From the NCBI GenBank assembly GCA_018873225.1, contig JAEILZ010000005.1:3720001-3784000 (forward strand): a stretch of DNA of 64,000 nucleotides, in the 5' to 3' direction. A model generated the notes under the pieces. That model saw only the letters and a list, made by a program, of their open reading frames with translations. It was not told the DNA's origin and searched no databases. Every line of letters starts with the position of its first letter. Position 1 is the first letter of the stretch. This document shows positions 10,403 through 22,271 of this stretch, one piece after another. This stretch comes from [Phialemoniopsis] sp. UDSM-2020 (lineage: Eukaryota; Ascomycota; Sordariomycetes; Thyridiales; Thyridiaceae). A program made the translations under genes and the position numbers.

Positions 10403-12225
10403 TCACTCAAAATGGACCAGAGATCTGAGATCATGGTGCTCAATGCCATCATCCTCCTCCCTCTCACCAACTGGCCGAGCATGCTCCAACATGAATCTCA
10501 ACATCCATCGATCCAGCCGGAAAGATTTGTCCTGACCATCAAGACAAGCCTTGTGAAACGCACCCAGCCTACTGAAGGAGGCCTTGAGGCCCGGCCAGTA
10601 CTGCTGGAGGAAGCTGATGATGGTGAAGTTGTGCTCGAGGCGAGATTTTGCGACGGCGATCTCGGACTCGTCGCTGCTGAAGAGCAAGGTATAGATCTGT
10701 ACGGTAGACGCCATGACCAGCATGTGACCCATCAGTGGATATCGAACCTCAGCGTCGGGGTCCTGCCGCGACTGGTATATGATCTCGCAGAGTGATGCGG
10801 CGTAAGCTTTACACCGCTCAGCGTAGACGCTGTTCCAATCATCAGAAGCCAAGAGCGTGGGGTCGAGAGAGTGATACAGAAACTGATAATACAAGAGCTG
10901 CCCGGCATGGTTCGCGTTGGTGTGGAGAATGACAAAGTAGGTGCCAAAGCCAAGGCTAGACCAGTAGGAGAAATTCTCCAGCGTGTACTGGAGCTCGGGC
11001 GACATATCAGCTCTCCAAGAATCCAATCGCCTCGATAGGTCAGCGACAGTATCTCGATTCTCGATCTCACCAACAGATCCAGAGGCGACTCTTGTATTGA
11101 ACCTGTTGATGTCGTATAGCACGCGGTTGAGCCGGATCATCTCGGCGACTAGTGATGTACAGTGCTCTGGACCTGTATTGGATCGCAGACTACTGGCTTC
11201 CTCGGGTTCTGGTGGCTCATCGGGATGGAGATTCACAAATACCCTTTCGTCAATGGGCATGGGAATGTCATAACGAGGTTCAATTGCCCTGGGCAAGCCA
11301 AGAGACGTCGAAGACCAGGTGTCGATAGCAATCACCGACCACCATACTAGAGAAGGTTAGTTTTGGCTTGTCATTCATGTCAAGAAGGTTCCTACCTCGC
11401 GTATTGACTTCCTGCTCAATACGATTCGTTGTTTGTACTCTGGGTAGATCCAATATCATCGCCATACGTGCGCCGATAGTCAGGAATATTGCCTCTGTTG
11501 TCGAGTCCATCTCGATGATCTGGCAATGCCCAAGTAGCATACATGCCTGAATGGTGGTGAGGCATGTGTTGTGCAGGTCAAGAAGCCTTTCGGCCTCTTT
11601 GGCATACGGCCGCCCTCTTTCCTGAGGAGCGACTCCTGCATAACTTGGATGGTTTGAGAACCTGGAGACAAGGCTGATAATACCGAAGAAGAGGATCTTA
11701 GGTATGCTCCCATCTCTGACAGAACTTTCCAAAGAAGGTCGATGGAAGAGATTGTGAAAGGCCACATGGACGTAACGGAAGTACAGATCGATCAATTCCT
11801 CGGTCAATGCTTGGTCGGGAATCAAGCTAGAAGAGACATGAGAGCTCGAGGCCCTATGAGGGCTAATGAGGGGTTCATAACCACCCTCAAGTTGTGTGAT
11901 CACTCTTTCCTCTAAGATGCACTCAAGCCCTCTCTTGATACAAAACGTGCAACTCGTGCCTTGTGCGGGGCGGTTGCAGCGTTTTCGGCGGTCACTGTCA
12001 TGCCATTGTCAGCCACGAGTGGTCCATATTTACCTCAGATCTCTTCCCTGTACGCGGATCGGGCTGACTCGACAAAAAAGGGATTGTTTAAAGCAATTGC
12101 AAAGGCGGGTTGAAAGCTCAAGTTGTTCAACATGCAGTGGTGCAGAGCGAACACTGCTTGAGTCCCATGGAGTGCAGAACAAGGTTCGCTTACCGACAGG
12201 CAATGCAAGCTGACAAGGGTCTCAT
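10403..12225 (-). CDS. Zn2Cys6 fungal transcription factor with Fungal_trans domain
   Basis: Three exons on the minus strand: 12225-12194 (32 nt), 11994-11396 and 11346-10403, giving 524 residues. The tiny first exon supplies the first two zinc ligands: ACIAC joins DRRKRC across the intron, then CTFC and a final Cys complete the binuclear cluster, starting only seven residues from the N-terminus. The middle region carries the fungal regulatory domain, including a WWSVIAIDTWSSTSLG block typical of that fold, itself restored by the second intron. It likely binds CGG-type sites and controls nearby genes. It is divergent from the MFS sugar porter (630 bp between ATGs), making that gene the obvious target candidate (inference). 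The inducer is unknown. Confidence 0.88.
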
Positions 12226-12855
12226 ACTTCACCGAGGTAATGTGATGAGGCTCTTCTATCGGAATTCGGGGGCGGGAAAGCCATATGTTCGGCTGTTGTA
12301 TTCAGGAAGCCCTGGCTTTCACTTATTGGGAGTGCAAAATTTTGGATCCCATGAGCACCCTCAGATGCATTATTGGGGTGCATGTTCCGCCAATCTCCAC
12401 AGCATTAGTCTCTGAAGCTAGCAGCTGTGTGGGGAGAAACCAACGCAGGGGACCAACCAGAACGCGAGTCGCAGTGTTCATTGGAGTGGAATGAAGGCTC
12501 CTCGGCTCCCCGTGGGGTCTGGACTTCGCATCAAGCGTCGGAAAACATGTCGGGAAACCCTAGGTCTGGGATGCAACTCCACCATGAGTCGAGATCTGGG
12601 ATCCGGTAGGTTGGGGTTTTCTGGGGGGCACCCAGTCTCGAGGGCGTCGTCAAATTCGGGGAAGACAACACCGATCACGAACACGACCTTGGTCTCGACT
12701 TTCCCCAGACTGTAGTTAAAAAGATGGTCTTGTCCGAGTCCAGATTCGTAATGTTCTGATCCCGACTCAGGTGCAAGGACTGGAGCTCACCAAAGCAAGG
12801 CCTTGAACGATCCCACATCAACTACTACGATCCCCCTGTCGCTTCAATTTCCTCG
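12226..12855. promoter_or_regulatory. Shared divergent promoter of Zn2Cys6 factor and MFS porter
   Basis: A 630-bp spacer between divergent starts. It contains the palindrome CCCCGTGGGG (about 12508-12517) and several other G-rich runs (for example about 12613-12630) that resemble CreA/Mig1-type SYGGRG sites. Use of these sites is inferred, not shown. Confidence 0.45.
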
Positions 12856-14680
12856 ATGATGGCTGCCAAAATAGAACAACACGACCCGGTCGAGCGCGTC
12901 GAAGACAATGGCGAGATTGAGAAGGTCAAGGATGTCGCCGTGGACGCTGCCGTAAAGGGCCAGGCCACCACCGGCTACGAGACCTTGAGCCTGTACGAGA
13001 CGGTCATGACTTTCAAAGTCGCGACTCTTGTCTGCTTCTTTGCCGCCTTCAGTGCCGCTACCGATGGATATCAGATCGGGTGAGCAGATCATACACATCC
13101 TTTCACGGCAACACCTTAGTCAAAGCTAATTATGGCATGGCAACAGCATGAACTCGGGCATCGTCGCAAACAAGGGGTTCATCAACCAATTCGCGACCCA
13201 GCAGGCTTCCGATGGCAAGATGGTCCTCGCCTCCCCGGTCATCGCCGGCTGGGGCTCCATCCAGTCCGTCGGTCAGATCGTCGGCATGGTCTCGCTCTCC
13301 TTCGTCTCGAGCCGCTTCGGTCGCAAGGTGGCCATGTACACCTACTGGCTGATCTTGGCCTGCAGCGTCATCGCCGAGTCGCTGGCCCGCTCCTGGCAGG
13401 TCTGGCTTGTCGCCAAGCTGCTGGCTGGTATCGGTGTTGGCTGCATGCAGTCGACGCTGCCGACGTACATCTCGGAAGTCGCCCCTGTGCGTATCCGCGG
13501 TGGTCTGCTCATGCTCTACAGCTTGTGGTGGACGGTCGGCACCTTCTTCGCCTACATCGCCATGCAGACCATGAACAAGCAACACCCCTTCGAGTACCTG
13601 ACGCCCATCTACACGCAGTGGGCGCAGATCGGCCTCATGATCCTCATCTATGTGTTCCTTCCCGAATCTCCTGCCTGGTGTGTCACGCGAGGATACAGTG
13701 CCAGGGCCAAGAAGGCCATGCGACAACTCAACCGTGGCGTGCCCAACTACAACCTCGACCAGCAGTTTGAGATTCTCGTCATGGCTATCGAGCATGAGAG
13801 GGCCATTGCAGCCGAGCAGAAGCGCGAGCACTGGTATGCCATCTTCCGCGGAGTCGACGGTATCCGGACCCTCATCGCTCTGTGGACCAACTTGTCGCAA
13901 CAATTCATAGGTTTGACACTGTTTACAACCTATGGCACGTACTTCTTCCAGCAAGCTGGTCTGGCAGATCCGTTCATGATCAAGTGCATCACGTCGGCTA
14001 TCAACATCGCCACGGTTATCGTCACTGTCTTCACGGCCGATTACATCGGCAGAAGGCGCATTGCATGCTCCGCTACCACCCTTATGTGGGGTTCCTGTGT
14101 GATCATTGGGATTCTGGGTGTTGTCAAGCAGAACGATGCCATCAACTACGTGCTTGTGCTATTTGCCTGCTTCTGGAGTAAGTTCACAATCAGAATGGAA
14201 GCCTCTCGTGATCCTGGCTCAGACTAACCACCTCGCAGACATCGGCATGACGGCCAACGGTGCAGCAGGCTGGGGCTTCATCGGTGAGATCTCATCTCAG
14301 CGCCTGCGTCCGTATACTGCTGGCTTCGGAGCCGCCTGCACCTGCGTTGCTGGAGTCGCGATGGGCCAGCTCACACCGTACATGGTCAATAAGGCTCAGT
14401 GGAATTGGGGCCTCAAGACGGGCTGGTTCTATGCTGGCGTCGGCCTTCCTTTCGTCATTGGCATGTGGTTCTTTATCCCCGAGACTGCCAAGTACGTACA
14501 CACGCTCTACAAGTAGAATGCTTTCTTTCCCAGTCTTCGGTAGTGACTAACAATTGCTTCACTAGTCGTTCCGCGGCCGAGCTCGACGAGTTGTTCGAGC
14601 GCAAGATCAAGCCCTGGCGCTTCCACAAGACCGAGACCGCTACACAGCGTCTTGTCGAGACCCAAAAGACTCAGGAGTAG
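12856..14680 (+). CDS. MFS sugar transporter (sugar porter family)
   Basis: Four exons: 12856-13079, 13147-14177, 14239-14491 and 14566-14680, giving 540 residues, normal for a 12-helix fungal sugar porter. Landmarks are GYQIGMNSGIVAN in helix 1, SSRFGRK after helix 2, PESPAW at the end of helix 6, FIGLTLFTTYGTYFFQQ in helix 7, and PETANRSAAELDELF after helix 12. The last motif is rebuilt across intron 3. It probably imports a sugar or oligosaccharide with protons at the plasma membrane. The N-terminus resembles the alpha-glucoside/quinate branches, but I cannot assign a substrate. It is divergent from a Zn2Cys6 regulator that may control it. Confidence 0.92.
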
Positions 14681-15172
14681 AGGCTTTGCGCTTTATACGC
14701 CTGCCGAGTCAACCGAGTTCGTGAAGGCATGGTAGGAAACGGGCCAGAAGGTAGACAAGGACGCAGCCGTAGCTTCTAATATGGACGTCAAAGTTGACAT
14801 ACTAGTCAAAAGAGAAATCGAGATGTTTTCCTGAATTCACTGTTGGTCTTTCTGTGGTTCATCATGTTAGCCCGAGGAAAATCGCGCGACATCCTTCTCC
14901 TTTCTCCCTATTTCAGAGTCTCACGCGACAAGGACTTAAACTACTCTGGAATTAGTGCTGATTGTGCCAAATCACATGTGCTTCCATTCCTGAAGGACTG
15001 TCCCACCAGTGGGGTTGTTCAGTCACGATAAGCTGACATGCTTGGCAGCTAGCTAATCCTCCAATCCTCCCGATATGAAAAGTGTCTCGCCTCCTGGAGA
15101 CAACGTTTCTGTGTCGTGACAAAGTTCCAATCCAAGCCTCACTTTCAAGAAAATCACCTCCTTGCCATAGCC
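14681..15172. other. Intergenic, no feature seen
   Basis: A 492-bp spacer between the MFS porter and the methyltransferase, both on the plus strand. It should contain a terminator and a promoter, but no specific element was recognised. Confidence 0.55.
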
Positions 15173-16093
15173 ATGTCATCAGCAAAGCCGGATGACCATT
15201 CGCGTAGCATCTACGCCCAGAACGAGACATTCTGGGACAGCTACCTCAAAGGTCGGCCAAGGGCTCCTGCCAAGTTCTTTGACCGCATCTTCCAGTATCA
15301 CGAAGAGAACAGCGGCAAATTCGACGTCGTGCACGATATTGGTGCCGGCATCGCTCCTTACGCCGGGGAGCTCCGAAGCAGGTTCAACCATGTTATTCTC
15401 TCAGACATTGCGGCCGAGAACATAGCCATCATCCGCAAGCGTCTCGGTAATGACGGCTTCAGCTATCGGGTTTCAAAGGCCGAGGAGGCCAACGATATTG
15501 CTCCTGCCAGCGTCGACATGATCTTCGCAAGCACCATGTTCCACTTCTGCGATCAACAGGTGGCGATGGATACTGTCGCTAGGCAATTGCGACCCGGCGG
15601 GACCTTTGTCTGTTGCCTCATCGGCGGAGCCCGTTTTGAAGATCCAGCAGTCCATGATCTTTACACTCGGTCAATGCAGGCCGGCTCCAAGGCGCATATT
15701 GCGAAGTCTCAGAATCCGGACCACCTGATTCGGGTCCTGGAGCGAGCTGGGGTGATGTACGATGTCGCGCCGCTGAGTGACGAGCATTGGGTACCCGGGG
15801 CCAAGAGAATTCATATCAACATGGGAGACAAGGGAATTCCAGACATGGTACCGCCAGGGATGCACCTCGGCGAGCCTAGTTATACCGGTCCAAATGATGT
15901 CGTGCTCTTCGAGGATGAGGACGGTTGGGACTTTACCATGGGCCTCGAGGGGATCAAGGAGCATATCCAGTCGTTGGCTTTTCCTCCTTCGAGCGAACAA
16001 GACGAGCTATTCCGCGAGTGGGAGCGTAAGGTCGGGACGAACATGGTGAAGGGATGCTGGCCATGCAAGCTCATTCTGGCAACGCGTCGCTAA
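15173..16093 (+). CDS. Class I SAM-dependent methyltransferase
   Basis: A single exon of 306 residues from the ATG at 15173; the open frame extends upstream without a better start. DIGAG (residues 55-59) followed by an acidic LSDI strand end is the SAM-binding motif I/II pattern. MIFASTMFHF and LRPGGTFVCCL correspond to later Rossmann strands. The overall layout resembles the trans-aconitate methyltransferase (Tmt1/crg1-like) group common in fungi. The substrate is unknown. It sits between two regulator-transporter sets and may belong to an accessory metabolic block (inference). Confidence 0.85.
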   Translation: MSSAKPDDHSRSIYAQNETFWDSYLKGRPRAPAKFFDRIFQYHEENSGKFDVVHDIGAGIAPYAGELRSRFNHVILSDIAAENIAIIRKRLGNDGFSYRVSKAEEANDIAPASVDMIFASTMFHFCDQQVAMDTVARQLRPGGTFVCCLIGGARFEDPAVHDLYTRSMQAGSKAHIAKSQNPDHLIRVLERAGVMYDVAPLSDEHWVPGAKRIHINMGDKGIPDMVPPGMHLGEPSYTGPNDVVLFEDEDGWDFTMGLEGIKEHIQSLAFPPSSEQDELFREWERKVGTNMVKGCWPCKLILATRR

Positions 16094-16410
16094 GAGAGAA
16101 TGCATGCCCACGAACTTGTATGGAGAAGGGTCATATACAAGAAGATGCCAAAGCCATAATAGAATTATTGAAGCTTTTGAGTTTTGCGTGATGGCACCAT
16201 TACGCGAGAGATGAGGTGCGTGCACTGCGTCCGCGCGATGCAGGTTTAGTCCAAGTGCCGGGCTCCCCGCCTTACCCCGAGAAAAACCTTAAATCCCCGT
16301 TTCTCCCCTTCCCCAGCCATCCGGTCCTCGAAATCCTCTCCACATCCATTGCATCCTCCACACTCGTCAGGGATGTGCTAGGATTGGAACGATTGACTGC
16401 CCTTAGGAGA
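16094..16410. promoter_or_regulatory. Upstream region of second Zn2Cys6 factor
   Basis: A 317-bp spacer. The part from about 16300 to 16370 is C/T-rich, as expected for a fungal 5' leader. No specific site was identified. Confidence 0.45.
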
Positions 16411-18738
16411 ATGGCTCGCCCATCCGATCCGACGGCGGCGGCCGCCGCATTGCAGCTGCGGTCCCCGGCTGATGGCTCCCCACCCGTCCTCTCGCACCGC
16501 CGGTCTGCCTCGGACCATTCCAGCAACGAGGACGCGTTGGCGCCCTTGGGGCCGCCGCCATCCAAAAAGCAGCGTCTAAAGGGTCCTGCCGGTGCCCCGA
16601 GAAGGCGCGCTGCTACTGCGTGCAACTTCTGCCGGAGCCGCAAGACGCGATGCAACAACGCGCGCCCCGCATGTGGGACATGCATCTACAACCGCGTCGA
16701 GTGTGTCTACCAAGACACGGTCGACGATCAGACCAGGTTAGTAATACACCCTGCTGCTATATTGCACCAACATCTGACCAGACTCCCGCAGCTTCGACCC
16801 GGCGAGTCGGATTATCCTAGAACGCCTTGATGAGCTCAAACAGCTGCTCCAGACTAAGGATGATGGCGGTCCTCCCAGAACCCATCAGGAGACCGACCTT
16901 GGTTCGACTCCAGGGGTCGCGCAGACAGAGTCAAGTCTTGCCGATGGTTCTACTACCAACGGGCGGAAACAGTACATCGGTGCGCACCTAGAAGCACCAG
17001 CCTACCCGGACGACTCGCATCACAACTCGTCATGCGAGGCCATGCTCCGATGGTCCATCTTCCAGGACTTGTTACTGGAGGAAGACAAAGCCATCGTGTC
17101 CTTCGTCTTGGACTCTCCAGTCGATTTTGAATGTTCCGGTTCCGCTTTGCCTCGCCGGGTCGCCACGAGAGGCGGGCCAATCTGTGGCAGCCCTGGGGTC
17201 CAGCCTCACGACTTTGTTCCCTTGTGCAAGAAATTTCTTGCCTTGGTCCATGCCAAGAATCCGATCCTGGACGAGTCAGATCTTTTGGACTACGCAAAGG
17301 ACGCGGCTGAGAATGGCCTCGGATGGGATGGGCCGTCTTGTCTTGTAGTAAGCTCATGCACGCTCCCGGCTCCTCTACAGATATCGCACTGATACATTTG
17401 GGTTAGCTACTGGCATGTGCCTTGGCCTCCATCTCGGTCCCTTGGACGCCGCCCCATCCACTTGCACATACAGACCCTAATGTATCAAACGATACAGACC
17501 GATCAGGGGAAGACATGGTCAGTGCAGAAGCGTATTATCTTGAAGCCAAGAAGCGGATGGGCCTCCTGCAAACATCTATCGTCGACTTGCAATGTCTCTT
17601 CATTGCCAGCATGTATGAAAAGTTTGTTCTGAGGCCCTTGCGGTCCTGGCAATACATCCAAGCAGCATCTCTGAGGTTACAGACACACTTGGCCCGCAAG
17701 AACAGGCGGTATGCAGCGCAGCACAATGCCGAGACCGAAAAGGCGCACCAGCTTGAGCAACGACTCTTTCTGTCCTGTGTCCGAGCTGAATCGTGAGTAC
17801 TGAGACGTAAGACATCGAGTAAAACATTCGCTGACCGAAGCACAGTGAATACCTCCCGTACATTCCGCTCAGGCCTAGTGGTATACAAGAATACCATTAC
17901 CCCGATCTTCTTCCATCACTGCCTGTCGGTGGTGCCCAGAGTTACAGCTCAGGTAGCAACGGAAGCTCCATCACTGCCGCCGGGGGACAGCAGGGCTGGA
18001 TCTTCTACGTGACCGAGATTTCTGTTCGTCGAAACATCACAGATGTCATGAGTGTCCTCTACCGGGGCGGTGAGAGGCAGTGGACGCGAAACATTAACCT
18101 TCTGTTGAGATATTACAACGAATGTAAGCAGCAAGTCGATATCTGGTAAGCATCTTAGCCCATCTATTACGAGCAATTCCCTCAAGGTCCAGGCCCCGTG
18201 GGACCGGCAGATCGACAGCATATTGACTCCGTTCCTTAGGAAGTCACACTTGCCCGAAGAAGTCAAGTCAGACGAATCAGGCCTTTATCGCAACGAGGTC
18301 TCATCCCTGCTGCAGGGCCGTCTCCTCATGTGGGACGAGCTCATTGCACGGCCCATTCTCTACTACGTAATACATACAGCATCACGGGTCCCAGAGGGCC
18401 AAGAAGCCGACCAACCCACGGAGATTGCGCAAGAGTCGATCTACACGTCCGCCAAGCTCATCATGCACATGAACCACAACAGGCGCCACGGCGGGACCTA
18501 CTTTTCGTGTGCCATGTCCCTATCCTACGCGCTCAACATTCTAGCCGCGGTCCTGAGCCGGGGCAAGGTCAAGCCGCCTGAGGACTGGCCGGCGTATATC
18601 GGGGCGGCCCACCGCAACCTGAGCCGCTGGGCCCTCGAGGCGGCGCAGGTGGAGTGGATGCGCGCCATTCTGCACCGGCTTTTTCACAAGGTCTGCCAGA
18701 GGGTGGGCTACTCTGTGTCGCCAAACTACCTGACCTGA
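16411..18738 (+). CDS. Zn2Cys6 transcription factor
   Basis: Proposed exons: 16411-16736, 16792-17347, 17407-17792, 17846-18145 and 18219-18738, giving 695 residues. The zinc cluster lies at residues 71-98 with spacing C-x2-C-x6-C-x6-C-x2-C-x6-C (ACNFC, RSRKTRC, CGTC, VEC). A basic stretch (PSKKQR) sits at 50-55. The rest looks like the fungal transcription-factor regulatory region (LDSPV, FVPLCKKFLALVHAKNPILDE, SCLV-LLACALAS). Introns 1-3 are secure by frame and motif continuity. Intron 4 is uncertain: donor 18146 is a clear GTAAGC, but only an acceptor at 18217-18218 keeps the frame open. The target genes may include the downstream porter at 20541, 1.8 kb away (inference). Confidence 0.82.
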
Positions 18739-18867
18739 TCATCAGGCCAGGGGTAAAAGGGGACAGTTACTAGTCGTGTAAATCGACTTCGCGGAGATTC
18801 GCGGCGAACTGCGGAGGTGTATGGATACTTCCATGGTAGCCCTGGGGTATGGGGTAGGGTGTTCAAG

Positions 18868-18951
18868 GGGGTGTCAGAAAGGTTGATGGTATTCGATCAA
18901 TCTCAACCCAAACAAACAATGATCGATTCACGCTTAGGTAGTGGGATAATC
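18868..18951 (+). repeat. Dispersed repeat, copy A
   Basis: It shares GGGTGTCA.AAAGG.TGA at its left end and an exact 18-mer (gcttaggtagtgggataa, 18932-18949) at its right end with a second copy at 22277-22366, in the same orientation. Both copies lie shortly downstream of a stop codon. It could be a remnant of a small transposable element. Confidence 0.55.
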
Positions 18952-20393
18952 CGTTTAGGTGTTCCACCGTTGTGGCATTCCCAGACTGAACGAGACCAAT
19001 CCGCGTGATCGGACGGGAGGAGCTAGGGAGTCATCACGCAATCCGTTCCGAGCGAGGATGGCTTTGCGCTTGACTTGGATCTATTATAATCTAGGCCTGC
19101 CCTGTCATCTTCCAAGATCTTGGCTTTCAGGGCGGCGGAAAGACGGAGGGACAGATCATGACTTGATGAGAGTCAACCTAGTTAAATTCAAGGTGTACGA
19201 TCACCAATGAGTTCGCTATTTAAAACCTCTTTTCTGTCATCAGTTATCACTACTCCACCAAGCACAGCGGACACCAAACTGGCACGAAGGGAACAGTTTC
19301 AAAGCTGGCTGGGTGAATGACTATATCGATATTGTTTGCCTCATTGATCTGTATTCAATAGCGCGCAGCCAAGCTAGTCTCTTGGCCGTGCTCCTGTTCT
19401 CATGGAAGGGCAGTTCGCTCGGGAGTGTTCCGGGCGAGTCTCCACCTCGGCTGGAGCCATCATGCCAGCACCGCCATCACGGATGCCCTGTGGCGAGATT
19501 GATTCGTCAATTCACTTGGATCCTTGCAGGATGCTGTGCGGTCACTAGCTGTCAGGTTTTGTCTGCCGCCATTTCCCAAAAGACGCGAGGAGAGGAAACC
19601 CTTTAGGCTCTTGGCGCCGAGGGAACACTGGCTTTGATCACGAACCACATTCATGAATACCCGAAGTTTAGACGAGGGATAAGGTTCTTCTGGTCTAGTC
19701 TGAAGAGCATGATAAACCCTGCCACCTAGATTCCAGTGGTAGGGGTCGGCTAACGAGACGCTCAGGCACGGTGTCAAGTATCTGGTCGACAATTGGTTTT
19801 TGGTCTAACAGACTCCAACATACCTTTGCAATTCCAGTGTGAAGACAAGGCTAGACAAAGGAATCGTGATCATTAATCATTCCCTTAGGAATGATGGACA
19901 TTGTAAATACTTCCGCACTGAGTGCATCAGAACTGGTGGAGAAGGATGCTTGTCAAAAATACATCTCACACCATCCCTAGTCCAAATGGCGTCTTCTCCG
20001 CATCGGACAAGAACCTTCTTACCCCAGATTTACATCTGGGAGTTATGCAGGTAGGGGAGTATCGGAAGTGAAAGGGTGTTCCAAGAGGCTGGAGACTTGC
20101 ACGCGGTAAGACGGGGAGACACCGGGCCAGCCATGCAAGTCTCCTCACTAGCTTCCCCTTTCCAGCTAGGGCTGCCGACTAGCATCGCCAGAGTCCCTGT
20201 TCCAGGTGACCACTGGCACCCACCTGTACACCACGTCCTGACTCTGACTACAATGTTCTAGCCGTCCTGGAGCCGCGCTTCAAACCCAGACTCCATGTTT
20301 TCCCCAGATCCAGAGTTCCACCCTTGCCTTTCGCAATGCCGAATCGGCATGGCGTGGTCAGGTTCTGATCGAGGCTCGTGTCGTCTAGACTTC

Positions 20394-20400
20394 TATATAA
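20394..20400 (+). promoter_or_regulatory. TATA box of MFS porter at 20541
   Basis: TATATAA lies 141 bp upstream of the start codon, a plausible distance for a fungal promoter, and is followed by a C/A-rich leader. Confidence 0.6.
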
Positions 20401-20540
20401 GACTCCAACACAGCTTGTTCCCCCCTACATGGATATCGCATCTCTACACACCAGACTACTGACAGATCCCTCGGGACACCAACTCCAACTTCTTATTCTT
20501 CGCTTCCTACAGAGCGAGAGAGGGTCGTACCACTGCAACA

Positions 20541-22271
20541 ATGTCGACGCCATCCAAGTCCTCCCTCAGGGCGCTGCCCGGCTACTTCAACGGGCCCCTG
20601 CTGCTCTCCGTCATCCTCATCGCCATCTCGCAGGTCAACTTTGGCTTCGACCAGGGCGTCTTTACCAGCACGCAAGCCATGACGGCCTTTACCGAGAAGT
20701 TTGGCGTCTACGACGCCAAAACCAAGGTCTACGCCATCGAGCCTTACTTCCTGTCCCTGCTCAACAGTCTGACCTACTGCGGCTTCGCGTTCGGCATCGT
20801 CACGGGAAGCTTCATCAGTCGCAAGTGGGGCCGCAGGGCCGTCCTGATCGCTATGTGCGGCTGGGCTATTGTCGGCGCTATCATTCTTGTGACTGCCCGG
20901 GTCAAGGAGCAGATGCTCGCTGGCCGTATCATCGCCTACGTGTACATCGGTATGGAGCTTGCTGTTGTGCCTGTTCTGCAGTCCGAGCTTGTGCCGGCGC
21001 AGGTCCGTGGCTTTGTTGTCGGTACTTACCAGATTGGTATCTTGGTGCGTAATGTATTCTTCACAACTGCTGGCCTGTGATCGCTAACCAGTGTTCTTTT
21101 TAGCTTGGTCAACTTATTGGCGCACTCATCTGTCGTGGGACGAGCGACATCAAGGGCGACGCCTCCTGGCGCATCCCAATGGGTCTCCTCTTTGTCATCC
21201 CGTGCTTCATCCTTTGCGCCGTTTGGTTCATGCCAGAGGTAAACAATCCCGACTTCTTTCACTATCAACACCACACTAATTTCAATGTCCGCCACAGTCT
21301 CCTCGATGGTACCTTATCAATAACCGCGACGAAGAAGCCCTTGCATCCCTGACCAAGCTTCGCCGAGGGCGATTCACCCCTGAGCAGATCCAAAAGGAGT
21401 TCCAAGATCTCAAGAGCACAGTCAACCTCGTCGTGGAGGAGGGCCGTTTCGTTGAGCTTTTCCAGGGTAGCAACCTCCGACGTACACTGATCGTCATCGG
21501 GACAAACATCATGCTGCAGCTTACTGGCCAGAACTTTGTCTCTGTCTACGGCACCATCTTCATCAAGTCGCTAGGCACCGTCAACCCTTTCTCCATGACC
21601 TCGATCAACAGCGGCATCAACATCGTCGTTGTGCTTCTTGTTATGTACCTCTCCGATGTGACTGGCCGAGTGTAAGCCCTACCAGTTCTATTATTATCAC
21701 TTGGGAGCTTTGTTACTAACATTGTTTGTGAACTAGGCCCCTGATGATCATCGGTGCCATCGTCCAGTGTGCTGCCCTCTTCACCATGGGCGGCCTCGGC
21801 ACTGTAGCTACACCGTCGATGGCGATCAAGCAAGCTGTCACCGCCATGGTGACCATCTTCGGCACGGGCTTCTGCATCGGCTGGGCTCCCCTGTCCCATG
21901 TTGTCGTCGCCGAGATCCCGACCCTTCGTCTCAGGGATCAGACCTACGCGCTTGGTGCCATCTTCAACATCATCATCCAGTTCGCCGTCTCCTTCAGCAT
22001 CCCGTACCTTCTCTATGCCCCGTACGCCGCCCTTGGCTCCAAGGTGGGGCTGATCTTTGGCTCCTTTGCGTTTGTCGCCATCCTCTTCTCAGCGTTTTGC
22101 ATCCCTGAGTGTGGCGGCAAGACGCTCGAGGAGATTGACAGACTGTTTGTCTCGGGCACTCCTATCAGGAAGTTCCGCCACGCACACAGCACTATCGAGG
22201 AGCAGAACCCCGAAGCATTGGATCAGGAGAAGGGTATGGGCGAGAGGGTTATCACTGTTCATCAAGACTAG
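20541..22271 (+). CDS. MFS sugar transporter
   Basis: Four exons: 20541-21044, 21104-21238, 21298-21671 and 21737-22271, giving 515 residues. Landmarks include FGFDQGVFTSTQAM in helix 1, SRKWGRR after helix 2, PAQVRG before helix 5, a MPESPRWYL motif rebuilt by intron 2, LTGQNFVSVYGTIF in helix 7 and PECGGKTLEEIDRLF after helix 12. It is a proton-coupled sugar importer of the plasma membrane by family. The substrate cannot be read from the sequence. It converges on the GH10 xylanase gene (359 bp between stops), so uptake of xylan products is an attractive guess. Two related short repeats flank it. Confidence 0.92.

Larger units (their letters stand above)
18739..20540. other. 1.8-kb intergenic region with degenerate repeat
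   Basis: No gene was supported. It contains one copy of a short dispersed repeat (18868-18951), a small hairpin (ATCATTCC-ctta-GGAATGAT, 19876-19895), a CCCCAG CreA-like site (20302-20307) and a TATATAA box at 20394-20400 serving the next gene. Confidence 0.55.

Noticed and set aside
13130..13954. 274-residue open frame on the minus strand
   Set aside because: Antisense of the MFS porter second exon, with no motif.
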